26,817 nucleotides of DNA. Source: Bacteroidota bacterium (GTDB lineage Bacteria; Bacteroidota; Bacteroidia; AKYH767-A; OLB10). The notes below the pieces were generated by a model. It worked only from the letters and a program-made list of their open reading frames with translations, was not told the origin of the DNA and did not search any database. The position numbers and the translations under genes are program-made. The DNA lies in the NCBI GenBank assembly GCA_016713925.1, contig JADJOH010000005.1, positions 1 to 26,817 on the forward strand, given 5' to 3'. Below, piece after piece: positions 1 to 10,581 of this stretch (positions within the stretch are counted from its first letter, which is position 1; each line of letters opens with the position of its first letter).

Positions 1-3000
1 AAAAGGCATTTATAGAGGGAAGATTATTTAAAGGCAAACACTTTTGAAGTCTCATTGATGATTATAATAGTGCTAAATTCAGTGCTAAGCCATTGGAAAT
101 ATGGCTCACCGAATTTAATATGCTTGACAATAATAATTTCCGTATCGGTACATGTGGGTCACATGGTTTATTTAACAGTGTAATGGCATTAAAATATCTG
201 GAAACAGAAGCGATCACAAAAGTGATTTCACATACTCTTACCAGTGACGGTATTTATGGAAATATTTTGAGTCATCTACCGGATTTGACGGAAGTATACA
301 ATGTCATGGTGCGCCTCATTTACCTAAACCTAAACCTGCTACCGTTCAATGGGGTCTAACAGCAGTAGGCTTAATGCATTTTTCACTAATCTCTCAAGCG
401 ATGAAGAAGACTGAAAAAGGCGTGGCCTTTGGACTTTAGTGCTATACAACCCTTGCAAACATTAGTTCCAAATATAGTACAAATCCTTTACTTTATGGAT
501 GGGTTTTTGAAAGGGGTGGAAATGATCGTGAAGTAATTTTGCTAAATTTAGGAGGAGACTCAATCCTATAATCTTGAGTTAGAAGGCTATATATTAAGGA
601 ATTTAAATTCTACAAGTTCTCTTGGTATGAACAACTAACAGCTATTTTCTCAAAACTATGCAATTACAGGAAATGCAGTGGAAGACTACAGATAATGGTA
701 ATTTGAATTTGACGAATTGGTATTGCTTCAATAATGAACGGATCAATACGTTATGTAGAAATACACCTCCTTTTTCCTTAACCCGAATTTTCCTTGTTGC
801 TCTCCTCCTTTACGGGTACGTTTGACGGATGATGAAATTTGCTCAGAATCATCTACACATCATCATTGAAGGGGGTGTAAAAAAAAAAAAAAAAACAAAA
901 AAAAAAGAAAAAAGAAAAAAAAGAAAAAGGAGGCTATACGGTGGCCTGTTCTGTAAGTGGGTTAACTATTGCTCCAGTTAACAATAGTGATCATATTTGG
1001 AAAATTCAAACTAGGCCCAGTAAATTCTACAACTATTTATCCGATTTCTGTCAATACCAGGAATGTTGTATGTACGCTGAACCCACATCAGGATTTAATT
1101 GATTTACCCCGGGTATGAATCGAAGTAATAATCAATAACTTCACCCATCACCTATTGTCCTTCTTCCCGGATCTGAAACTTTAACTTTGGCTTTTAATCC
1201 TGTTAATGGAAGCATGGGATCATTAGGCGATTATCATTTTTATGGGCACCTGACTCGGGAATGATTTCCAATGCCTGTAGTAGCACCCAATGTGCCTATG
1301 TGCAATTCTATTCAAGTTGACCCACAACGTACAACAATTTACACTGTTTATGTAACGAATGATCAATGCTGGAAAAGCGCGTCCGTAACTGTTGAAGTAC
1401 CAACAGGCCATTCGATTTAGGGGGAAGGGATATAACTGTGTGTGCGAGTACTCCATACGGAAATTTGCAAATTATATTTGACAAAGAAATTTCAATAACT
1501 TTACCTGCAAGAATTTACCGGGACGGGCGGCATTTACAATCAACCACTTTAATACCCACTCAGAATCCGGAACAAGTTCATATACAATAACAGTTACAGA
1601 CTTTAATTTTGGTATTACATGTTCTACAGACGTTACTAATAACCGTAAATGTGCTAGAATATTTGCAGTATTTCTTCCGGTGCAATTTCACTCATTCCAC
1701 AACAATTTGGAGACAGATGCGTAGTCATGAAACTGTTTACAATCGACTATATTTGGTGTTTGTAGTACTTGTGTTATAAATGCACCGGGTGAAATCACTT
1801 TGGATAGCAGTTTTACAAATGAAGACATTTTTATTGATGGAAATTTGTCCTTCGATCAGGAACAGCAAATCCAATAATTATATATTTTAAAGAACTGGAC
1901 AATTCATTTAGGTGATAATGCGAGTTTATCTATTGAGCCTGATAGGAAGTGCTGCACAAGAAAATTGCACACTGGTTTCTTGTGGAAACAAAATGTAGAG
2001 ATAGTATCATTTTAGATAAAGAAGAAGATAGTTTATCCATCAATTGAAATTAAAGACTGTATTATTATAAGAGACGCAAAAAACTGGTCTCACACACTCA
2101 CTCAAAGAAGCTAATTATGCAGTAACAGGAAATACTTTTGAAATTGCCATATTGATAATGACATGAGTAATTATCAAAAGTAAGGCGAAAACCAAAATAG
2201 ACGACAATATATTTACCTCCTCACAGTCTTCTAACTCTATATCCTCATGTTTCAGATAAAAATATGCGGGAATAGTTCTGAACGATGTTGAAGAAATTGA
2301 AATCGGAGACGCCGCGGATCCAAACACGTTTAGCCATTCACTATTTGGAATACATTCAACCAACTCCAGCCTCAATCTATTCAATAATTCATTTGAAGAT
2401 ATCTGGGATAATTCAACAAGTCCAACACAAGGTACTACCTTTCCATGCATGTTGTATCCGATTTTGATCAAAATGACCGGGTTTTAAAAGTGGGGAATGG
2501 TACTCCGACTAAAGGAAATACTTTTTTTTGAGATCATTGAATGGGATTTTACAGATGGTGAAGTGAATATTGACATTAAGAAAAACTTATATTTGGAAGT
2601 AGCTCTTCGGATGTTGACAGGCTAAGTACATGGAATTGGTATTCACCAGCCAGGATATAAATCGGTAGTGATTGAAAATGGAAATAGGTTCTATGATTAC
2701 AATTATGAATTGTTTAGAATGAAAATGATCGGAACTATAATGTATTATATATTCATAATAATGATTTTTTTAATCATTTTGACTACAGTGAGTTCCTAGG
2801 CGGAAATACGGCATACTATGGCTCTGCAATTACAGCACTCAGTTACATTCCTATTACTGTGGTAGTAATGCTGAAATTTCTTTAAACACGATTAGCAGTA
2901 TGCTTGATCCAAACGATTTTAGAGCAATCTCGTATTGGAATTCGTGGCTAATTTGAAACGATTCCAGTTTTTAGCTAATCCCATCTTTTTAATCGTGCTG

Positions 3001-4336
3001 CTGTTCCCAGTAATGTGTTTACCGGAATCCTTCAAAATTGCAAGGATGCAAGGCTAAACTTAAATGAAGTTATGAAATGTGAACTTTTCCCTTTTTCCAT
3101 CAGGAAATTAAAAGAAAACACTTTAGTAGGATTAAGGATTCACGACAGCAACAATACCTGTATTAAGAAAATGGCGGCTGCACTTTCCAGTCTTAGCTTC
3201 AGTATGATGTTTCATGGTAATAGTGTAGTTAATTCCCCCTTTATACAAATACCATGACCAATTTCGACACTATCCATTTGTTTAGTAACTGCTAATATAG
3301 GGGCTACTCAAGGAAGCTCTACAAATGTTTTAAATAATCGCTGGTTCAGGAACAATATGAATAATAACCCCTGCAGGACGGGTGGCAGGATCGACTCATA
3401 ATGGTGGACAAATTGTTTGGTATCACCAAAGTTGTTAATTCTTCCGATGAATTTATACCTTATTCCGCAGGTGGTATTGTTACATCATTCCAAATATCCA
3501 GCTACTCGCTTTAAGTTCATGTCCTGCCAACTTTGTATTTGGGAACAGGATGATCCCATATACTGCCACAACCAGGAATAGTAATTATGGTTATATTGTT
3601 GCAGGGGATTCAAGCACTTGCGGAGTTTGATGAAGAATATTTTCATGAGTACCGGTACCTGTCAAGAGGAGAATTATATCTCACCTTAAAAATAACCCTG
3701 AGTTACTTTCAATGGATGATGATGATACTGCGGACGATTCATTCGTGGGTTTTTACGCTGATATGTCAGGCTGTAATTACCAGCACTTTGATTCAGTTTT
3801 TGCTCTAATTGAATCAGGTGATTTGTTGACGGCTGAGATCTATTGTATTGGCTATTGATGATACCAATGAAGTATTGAGTACAACATGAAGACCGTTTTA
3901 CAAATACTATGTTGCATAATTTTAATTGTTGACTCCGCATTTAGTGCATCAGTGAGTACCTTGCTTATTGAAATTGCTTATAGAAATCCACTCACAGGTG
4001 GAAATGGTGTTTTCATAGCTCGTCATTTTATTGAATCTGGAGATTTTATGATGAATTTTTGAGCGGATCAAGGATAGCCTCCTTCAATCAAAGAAAAACG
4101 AGAAAAAATTCATCGAAGCCCCCCCGGTTCCTTCAAAAGTTGGGGTCTATACTCTAAAACCAACCGGAGATTTTATTCCTGATGGTTTAGACTCTTTTTG
4201 GTATAAATGGTGAATTGGTGTACAAGGCCACTTTTAAAAACTATTTAAATATTGACTTTTTAAAAGCCGGTATTTACTTAGTAAGGGTGTTTTCAAATAA
4301 TGAGTTAAAGCAGTGCTCCAAAAATGTGAACTATGA
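1..4336 (+). CDS. Large secreted T9SS substrate with PKD-like and beta-helix-like stretches, 3' part, heavily frameshifted
   Basis: No frame stays open for more than about 100 codons, but protein-like text moves from frame to frame, so I read one long gene entering from the left edge. Around 1200-1400 it reads like a PKD/Ig-like domain (ending ..TTIYTVYVTND..C..SASVTVEV). From about 1730 to 3300 it has Asn/Ser-rich short-strand text (for example LFNNSFEDIWDNS near 2390) like right-handed parallel beta-helix proteins. The last part reads KAGIYLVRVFSNNEL, preceded by PTGDFIPDGL, and matches a T9SS C-terminal sorting domain; the cleaner downstream copies of this tail end in KIVKLP. I place the stop at the TGA of an ATGA at 4333-4336 by alignment to those copies. 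The likely role is a cell-surface or released adhesin-like protein. The 5' end is outside the window. The exact product cannot be reconstructed, and 1-1200 in particular could belong to another gene. Confidence 0.55.
879..930. repeat. A-rich low-complexity tract
   Basis: There is a run of 17 A, then one C, then A-runs broken by single G residues: 52 bases with one C and five G. It lies inside the region read as the large secreted protein, where it would encode a lysine-rich insert unlike the text on either side. It may be a basecalling or assembly artefact, or a true homopolymer-rich spacer between two genes. Confidence 0.85.
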
Positions 4337-5895
4337 AACCTTTATCTCCATAATAATGCTTATTAAATATATCTAAGACTTTCGTTATTCTACTTTTTCG
4401 TTCCTAATGAACGCTTCTATCAATTTTTATACGCTCAATTCAATAATAACAATACATTAGGTGTTCGGTGCTGGTGCAGGTATTCATTGGCAAGGTGTTC
4501 CTAAAACTCAACTAATTTCAGTTCTGCAAGTTAATTGGAGAAACGGAGTAACAAACATCAGTGATACATCAGGAATTTTATTATATGCAACTCCTGTTAA
4601 ATAATATTATACCTATAAACGGATATATCTGGAATAAATTTCATGAACCTGTATCTGGTGCAAATTTAATTAAAGGAATGAATGGTATCATTCGGGGCTA
4701 TTTATACCAAATCCTGGGAATGATTCGATTATATATTTATTTACAGCATCAGTGAATTCAAGTAGCCCGCGCCCACGGACTATATTATACATCAGCAAAC
4801 TACAAAGCCAATAACGACAGCGGCATTGTCATCCAAAAAATATAATGCTGAATAATCTTCCGGCTTTCGATACCTTGATGGCTGTTCGCCGTAGTAATGG
4901 TAGAGACTGGTGGTTGATTTTTTTCAACGTTGGTTTCCACCAAACTTTACGACCCTACAATGAATATTTTTATACCTTATAAATCCTGCAGGAATCTCCA
5001 GTCCATTCAACCAAAATACTGGATTAGATCATACAACAAATGGTGGGCATTTGATTTTTAGTTCTGAAGGAAATAAGTTTGCAATGATTTCATTAAAGGG
5101 CAGTACAACTCTGCGATTTCGACAGATGCAGCGGACAGATCACTTCCTTACTGCAATTCAACCGGAAGGACCCGGGCCATTTCCATTGGGATTGACAAGC
5201 TGTACCTTTTCACCCAATGAAAAGGTTCTTATATGTTTGTAAAGCATCACTAAGTACTCAGCCATCTACAATCTGGCAATATGATTTAACAGCAGCCAAT
5301 ATTGTTGCTCAAAGTTGGAGTTGGGGTTTTTAATAATCGAATATGAGTGTTTGGTCAATACTCAAAGCGCCTGACGATAAAATATATATTTCCACCTTTG
5401 ACGAAAATTACTCATGGCCTTATCCGGATACCAGTACAGCATTTACCACCATCAACTCTAACCTCTCCGTCATCAACCAACCCGATTCCCTCGGCCTTGC
5501 TTGCGATTTTCAGCCTTTTAGTTTTTACTTGGGTGGTGCCCGTACGTGCTACGGCCTCCCCAACAATCCCGATTACGAACTCGGTGCATGGGTGGGTTCA
5601 CCTTGTGATACGCTGAGTGTTGGGGTGGATGACATTGTGCCGGAGCAGGAGGTATTTTTCAGGCATGGTACAATGGTGAGTGGAATATGATTCATGTCAA
5701 CGCCTCCAAACTCAAAGGAAGAACGGGAAGTTTGCGGTTGTTTGATATGGAAGGAGGTTGGTTTGAGAAGAAAGTGGAGGTGATTGCTGGAGGGTATGTA
5801 ACCTCTGAAATCAACATGCAAGGTATAGCAAAAAGGATGTATATTGTTACTTTATTAACGGAAAAGAGTATCTTTCGGGTAAAGTTATTAAATGA
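4333..5895 (+). CDS. Secreted propeller-like T9SS protein, copy 1
   Basis: This is the first of three paralogues of about 520 codons. The N-terminal signal sequence (LSLFYFF..) ends at LYA before a mature QFNNN start. Next come segments seen in secreted Bacteroidota proteins whose mature part begins with an N-x-W-x-F-G motif: ISDTSGILLYAT, GLFIPNPGNDSIIYLFTAS, GRDWWLIF, QPEGPGPFPL, and DDKIYISTFDEN. The spacing suggests beta-propeller blades (inference). The end is a T9SS type A sorting tail (GGYVTSEINMQGIAK.MYIVTLL). Several single-base indels break the frame near 4443, 4670, 4840, 4920, 5220 and 5690. The start is set by alignment to copies 2 and 3 as the ATGA overlapping the upstream stop; the position aligned with the second in-frame Met of copy 2 reads ATA here (4367). 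It is probably exported to the cell surface; the substrate is unknown. Confidence 0.7.
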
Positions 5896-6454
5896 GTGAA
5901 AGTAACTTGGCAAAGTTTGATATTGTGAGCCAGTTTGTAGAATTAGGTGATCAAATAGCAGCCATAAAGCATTTATCGGCCATTGATGACACCAACGATA
6001 TTGAGTACAACATGAAAACCGTTTTAAAAATCCTTTTGCATAGTTTGATTGTTGACTCCGTTTTTAGTGCATCAGATAGTACCTTACTTATAGAAATTGC
6101 TTATAGAAATCCACTGACAGGTGGTAACGGTGTTTTCATAGCTCGTCATTTTATTAAATCTGGAAATTTATGATGAAGAAGAAAGCGGATCAAGGATAGC
6201 CTCCTTCAATCAAAATAAACACGAGAAAAAATCCATCCAAGTATATCCGGTTCCATCAGGAAGTAGTGCATATAAAGCCAACAGGAGATTTTATTCCTGA
6301 TGGTTTAGAACCTCTTCAGTACAAATGGAGAATTGGTGTTCAGGGATACCTTTAAAAACTATTTAAATATTACTTTTTAAAGCCGGTATTTACATTGTAA
6401 AGTGTATATGGGTAATGAATTCATGCATGCTAAAATCAGTGAAACTGCCAATGA
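5892..6454 (+). pseudogene. Duplicated tail of the large T9SS protein, copy 1
   Basis: This repeats the last ~190 codons of the upstream large protein. It opens with MSESNLAKFDIVSQFVEL, aligned with MSGCNYQHFDSVFALIES of the parent, continues through IEYNMKTVL and EIAYRNPLTGGNGVFIARH, and ends in a T9SS sorting domain (KPTGDFIPDGLE, NGELVF, KAGIYIVKV, GNEF.HAKI). Its ATG overlaps the stop of propeller copy 1 as ATGA. Indels at about 6165-6180, 6245-6320 and 6370-6450 break the frame; an uncorrected frame would run to the TAG at 6477-6479. It has a secretion tail but no signal peptide, so the product could not reach T9SS by itself. I infer a duplication by-product, though the protein sequence is well kept. 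Confidence 0.65.
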
Positions 6455-8013
6455 AGAATATTTTAACTATACCGAATAGTGCTTTTTCAATGTATCTAAG
6501 TCTTTCGCTATTCTACTTTTTTCGTTCCTAATAAACTATCAATATTTATACGCTCAATTCAATAACAATACGTGGGTGTTCGGTGCTGGTGCAGGTATTC
6601 ATTGGCAAGGTGTTCTTAAACACCAACTAATTTCAGTTCACAAGTTAATTGGAGAAACGGAGTAACAAACATCAGTGATACATCAGGAATTTTATTATAC
6701 GCAACACTGTTAAATAATATTATACCTATAAACGGATATATCTGGAATAAATTTCATGAACCTGGCTGGTGCCAATTTAATTAAAGGGAATGAATGGTAT
6801 AATTCGGGGCTATTTATACCAAATCCTGGGAATGATTCGATTATATATTTATTTACAGCATCAGTGAATTCAAGTAGCCCTTACGGACTATATTATACAA
6901 CAGCTAACTACAAAGCCAATATCGATAGCGGCATTGTCATCCAAAAAAATGTGATGTTGAATAATCTTCCTGCATTCGATGCCTTGATGGCTGTTCGCCA
7001 TGGGAATGGTAGAGACTGGTGGTTGATTTTTCAGCGATGGTTTCCACCAAATGGTACTACCTTAACAAATGCCTATTATTTATACTTAATAAATGAGGTT
7101 GGAATAAATGGTCCGTTTAACCAAAGTATTGGATTAGATCATACCACTGGTGGAGGGCATTTGATTTTCAATAATGAAGGAAGTAAATTCGCCCAAATAT
7201 CATGGAAGGGGCAAATTCAACTATGCGATTTCGACAGATGCACCGGTCAGATCACTTCCTTTACTGCAATTCAGCCTGAAGGGCCCGGGCCATTTCCATT
7301 GTTATTAACAAGTTGCGCCTTTTCCCCAATGAAAGGTTCTTATATGTTTGTGAAGCTTCACTAAGTACTCAGCCATCTACAATCTGGCAATATGATTTAA
7401 CAGCAGCTAATATTGTTAACTCCAAAGTTGGAGTTGGGGTTTTTAATGATCGAATATGGAGTGCATTCCATTCTACTTGCACCTGACGATAAAATATATA
7501 TTTCCACATTTGATGAAAACTACGCCTGGCCATATCCGGATACCAGTACAGCATTCACCACAATCAACTCAAATCTCAGCGTCATCAACCAACCCGATTC
7601 ACTCGGCCTCGCCTGCGATTTTCAACCCTTCAGCTTTTACCTTTGGTGGTGCCAGAACCTATTATGGCCTCCCCAACAATCCCGATTACGAACTCGGGGC
7701 ATGGGTGGGTTCGCCTTGTGATACGCTGAGTGTAGGTGTGGATGATAATGTACAGGAGCAGGAGGTGTTTTTTCAAGCGTGGTATAATAGTGAATGGGAT
7801 ATGATTCACGTCAACGCCTCTAAACTCAAAGGCAACAAAGCAACCTTGCGCCTGGTAGATGTAGAAGGAAGGCTGGTGTATGAAAAGGAAACTGGAGTAA
7901 TAGCTGGAGGATATGTAACCTCTGAAATCAACATGAAAGGTATAGCAAAAGGGATGTATATTGTTACTTTATTAACGGAAAAAGAGTATCTTTCGGGTAA
8001 AGTAATTAAATGA
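6451..8013 (+). CDS. Secreted propeller-like T9SS protein, copy 2
   Basis: This is the best-preserved copy. The start ATGA at 6451 overlaps the inferred end of the preceding tail. An in-frame second ATG at 6490 gives MYLSLSLFYFF and is an alternative start with a more usual signal-peptide length. The mature protein starts QFNNNTWVFGAGAG after LYA. The middle is open for about 200 codons (from 6756) and contains GLFIPNPGNDSI, GLYYTTANYKANIDSG, NGRDWWLIFQRWFPP, DHTTGGGHLIFNNEGSKFA, QLCDFDRCTGQITSF and QPEGPGPFPLLL. The C-terminal part holds TFDENYAWPYPDTSTAF, a YGLPNNPDYELGAWVGSPCD segment and a T9SS type A tail (DVEGRLVYEKE, GGYVTSEINMKGIAKGMYIV) ending KVIK-stop. Frameshifts lie near 6515-6540, 6610-6700, 6760, 7330, 7440-7480 and 7645. 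Function is unknown; secretion to the surface is well supported. Confidence 0.78.
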
Positions 8014-8574
8014 GTGAAAGTAACTTGGCAAAGTTTGATATTGTGAGCCAGTTTGTAGAATTAGGTGATCAAATAGCAGCCATAAAGCATTTATCGGCCA
8101 TTGATGACACTAACGATATTGAGTACAACATGAAACCGTTTTAAAAATACTTTTGCATAGCTTGATTGTCGACTCCGCCTTTAGTGCATCAGATAGTACC
8201 TTGCTTATTGAAATAGCTTACAGAAATCCGCTGACAGGTGGTAATGGTGTTTTTATAGCTCGTCATTTATTGAATCTGAAATTTATGATGAAGAAGAAAG
8301 CGGATCCAGAATTGCCTCCTTTAATCAAAATAAACATAAGATTAAATCCATCCAAGTATATCCGGTTCCATCCAAGGAGGGTGTGCATATAAAGCCAACA
8401 GGAGATTTTATTCCTGATGTTTTTAGAACTCTTCAGCGTAAATGGAGAATTGGTGTACAAGGACACTTTTTAAGAACTTTTTAAATATTGACTTTTTTAA
8501 AAGCCGGTATTTACATATTAAAGGTGTTTTCAGGTAATGAATTCAGGCATTCTAAAATCGTGAAACTGCCATGA
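8010..8574 (+). pseudogene. Duplicated tail of the large T9SS protein, copy 2
   Basis: This is nearly identical to the copy at 5892 over its first 100 codons. It again begins at an ATGA overlap with the preceding propeller stop. The tail is the clearest of the three: KAGIYILKVFSGNEF followed by RHSKIVKLP and a TGA at 8572-8574, which overlaps the ATG of propeller copy 3. Indels near 8135, 8275, 8375-8420 and 8495 break the frame. There is no signal peptide, so an independent role in secretion is unlikely. Confidence 0.68.
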
Positions 8575-10128
8575 AGGATACTATAAAGATTTCAGAAAAA
8601 CTTGGTTTGTTTAGTACTAAAATAAATTTGATTCTATTTTTTTAATTCATTTAAACAATCAGTTATTATTTGCACAGTTTAATAACAACACTTGGGTGTT
8701 CGGGGATAGTGCAGGAATTCACTTCAATAATAGTCAACCTACAAATTTCAAGTCAGTAATGAAGATGAGAGGCTCTTCATCCACTATCTCGGATAGTAGT
8801 GGTTTAATTTCGTATTTCTTTTGTTAAACAATATTTTTCCCTTAAATAATGTATTAGTTAATAAATATGATAGTGTAATGAGCAATGGAAGTGGGTTGTA
8901 TGGTGGAGGATGGTATCATGATCGTATAATTATTCCAAAACCAAGCAATGATTCCTTGCTTTATATTTTTCAGCAGGTGTTACCGCTAGTGGACCTTATG
9001 GACTATATTTTTCCACCGCAAACTACAAAGCCAATAACGACAGCGGAATTGTAATTCAAAAAATGTAATGCTGAATAATTTACCTGCATTCGATGCCTTG
9101 ATGGCTGTTCGCCGTGGCAATGGCAGAGATTGGTGGTTGATTTTTCAGCGATGGTTTGCACCAAACGCAACGACTCCCACTAACGCATACTTTTATTATT
9201 TAATAGACCCTTCAGGTATTTCAGGGCCATTCAACCAAAATACTGGAATAGATCATAAAACCAACTTAGGTCATTTAGTTTTTAATACTGATGGGGAACA
9301 AATTTGCAATGGTTTCAATAGCTGGCTTAATTCAACTTTGCGATTTCGACAGATGCAGCGGTCAGATTACTTCTTTTACTGCAATTCAACCTGAAGGGCC
9401 CGGGCCATATCCATTGGTATTAACAAGCTGTGCCTTTTCCCCAATGAAAGGTTCTTATATGTTTGTGAAGCCTCAATCAGCACCCAGCCATCTACTATTT
9501 GGCAATATGATTTAACAGCAGCCAATATTGTTAACTCAAAAGTCGCTGTTGGAGTATTTAATGATCCGAATATGGGAGTGCATTCCATTCTACTAGCACC
9601 TGACGATAAAATATATATTTCCACCTTTGATGAAAATTACGCCTGGCCTTATCCCGATACAAGTACAGCATTCACTAACATCAACTCTAATCTCTCCGTC
9701 ATCAACCAACCCGATTCACTTGGTCTCGCTTGCGATTTTCAGCCTTTCAGTTTTTACCTCGGTGGTGCCAGAACTTATTACGGCCTCCCCAACAATCCCG
9801 ATTACGAACTCGGTGCATGGGTGGGCTCGCCTTGTGATACGCTGAGTGTTGGGGTGGATGATATTGTACCGGAGCAGGAGGTTTTTTCCAAGCTTGGTAT
9901 AACAGCGAATGGAATATGATTCGTCAACGCCTCCAAACTCAAAGGAAAAACGGGGAGTTTGCGGTTGTTTGATATGGAGGGGAGGTTGGTGTATGAGAAA
10001 AGGTGGAGGTGATTGCTGGAGGGTATGTGACAGGAGAGATAGCGATGAATGGGGTAGCGAATGGGGTTTATCTTGTCAATTTAATTACTGACTTCGAAAG
10101 TGTTTCGTCTAAGTTAGTCAAATTTTAG
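8571..10128 (+). CDS. Secreted propeller-like T9SS protein, copy 3
   Basis: The start ATG at 8571 overlaps the preceding TGA. It encodes a signal peptide reading MKDTIKISEKLGLFSTKINL, then a hydrophobic ILFFLIHL stretch broken only in a T7 run near 8635, ending LLFA before mature QFNNNTWVFG. The first ~120 codons differ strongly from copies 1 and 2 (SAGIHFNNSQPTNFK, DSSGLISYF). From about 9020 on it is close to them: LPAFDALMAVRRGNGRDWW, QPEGPGPYPLVL, DDKIYISTFDENYAW, GLPNNPDYELGAW. The T9SS tail is altered at its end: GGYVTGEIAMNGVANGVYLV then KLVKF-stop instead of KVIK. Frameshifts lie near 8820, 8970, 9060, 9290-9350, 9440-9480, 9570, 9885-9920 and 10000. The most likely role is a surface-exposed protein diverged at its N-terminal part. 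Confidence 0.75.
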
Positions 10129-10581
10129 GTGAGTAGAGATTTAGATGTCAATAGTATTTTTGCTGCTGGCTTCTTGCTGCTGGCTGCTTGCTTTTTTAGT
10201 CAACCCTGTCTGTACAAATTACCGCGGGTCGCTAAGATGCGCTGGGGTCGCAGGGAAATATCATAATAAATCATAATGATCATAAGCAATCTGCGGCCTA
10301 TCAAAATTTTATTGAACATCCGGTTTTTTCAAATTGAGTCCGTCAATTCAAACCTCAGATTGCGATACATAGCAATGCTTTTTATTTGAAAATAATTACA
10401 TTACCAAAAATATTACTTGATTGTAGATGAATGACGATTGTCGTCTTTGAAGGAATTTTCCTTTATAACCACTAAGGCACTCAGGACACGCAGAATCACG
10501 GAGGACTTTTATTAAAGCAAAAAATTTATATTCATTCAAAACATTCATCAATTCAACCACTCATCAATTCATCAATTCATT
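10129..10581. repeat. Intergenic spacer with short repeats, no gene
   Basis: No coding text is seen on either strand between the array and the end of polA. It holds a GCTGCTGGCTT-type duplication near 10155-10190, a stretch near 10462-10505 reading ACCACTAAGGCACTCAGGAC and then CACGCAGAATCACGGAGG, a type of dispersed intergenic sequence I associate with environmental Bacteroidota, and several TCATCAATTCA repeats at 10545-10580 next to the polA stop. Family assignment of the repeats is from memory and unverified. Confidence 0.5.

Larger units (their letters stand above)
3763..10128 (+). repeat. Three-unit tandem array, period about 2.12 kb
   Basis: Unit 1 is 3763-5891, unit 2 is 5892-8009 and unit 3 is 8010-10128. 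Each unit holds the tail-coding part of the upstream large protein followed by a propeller-like gene. Corresponding landmarks recur at a nearly constant distance: propeller starts at 4333, 6451 and 8571; propeller stops at 5893, 8011 and 10126. Homology of units 2 and 3 to the large gene begins at an internal Met codon (ATG at 3763, aligned with 5892 and 8010), which places the duplication breakpoint there. The copies differ by many substitutions, so this is not simply one locus assembled three times. Confidence 0.85.
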
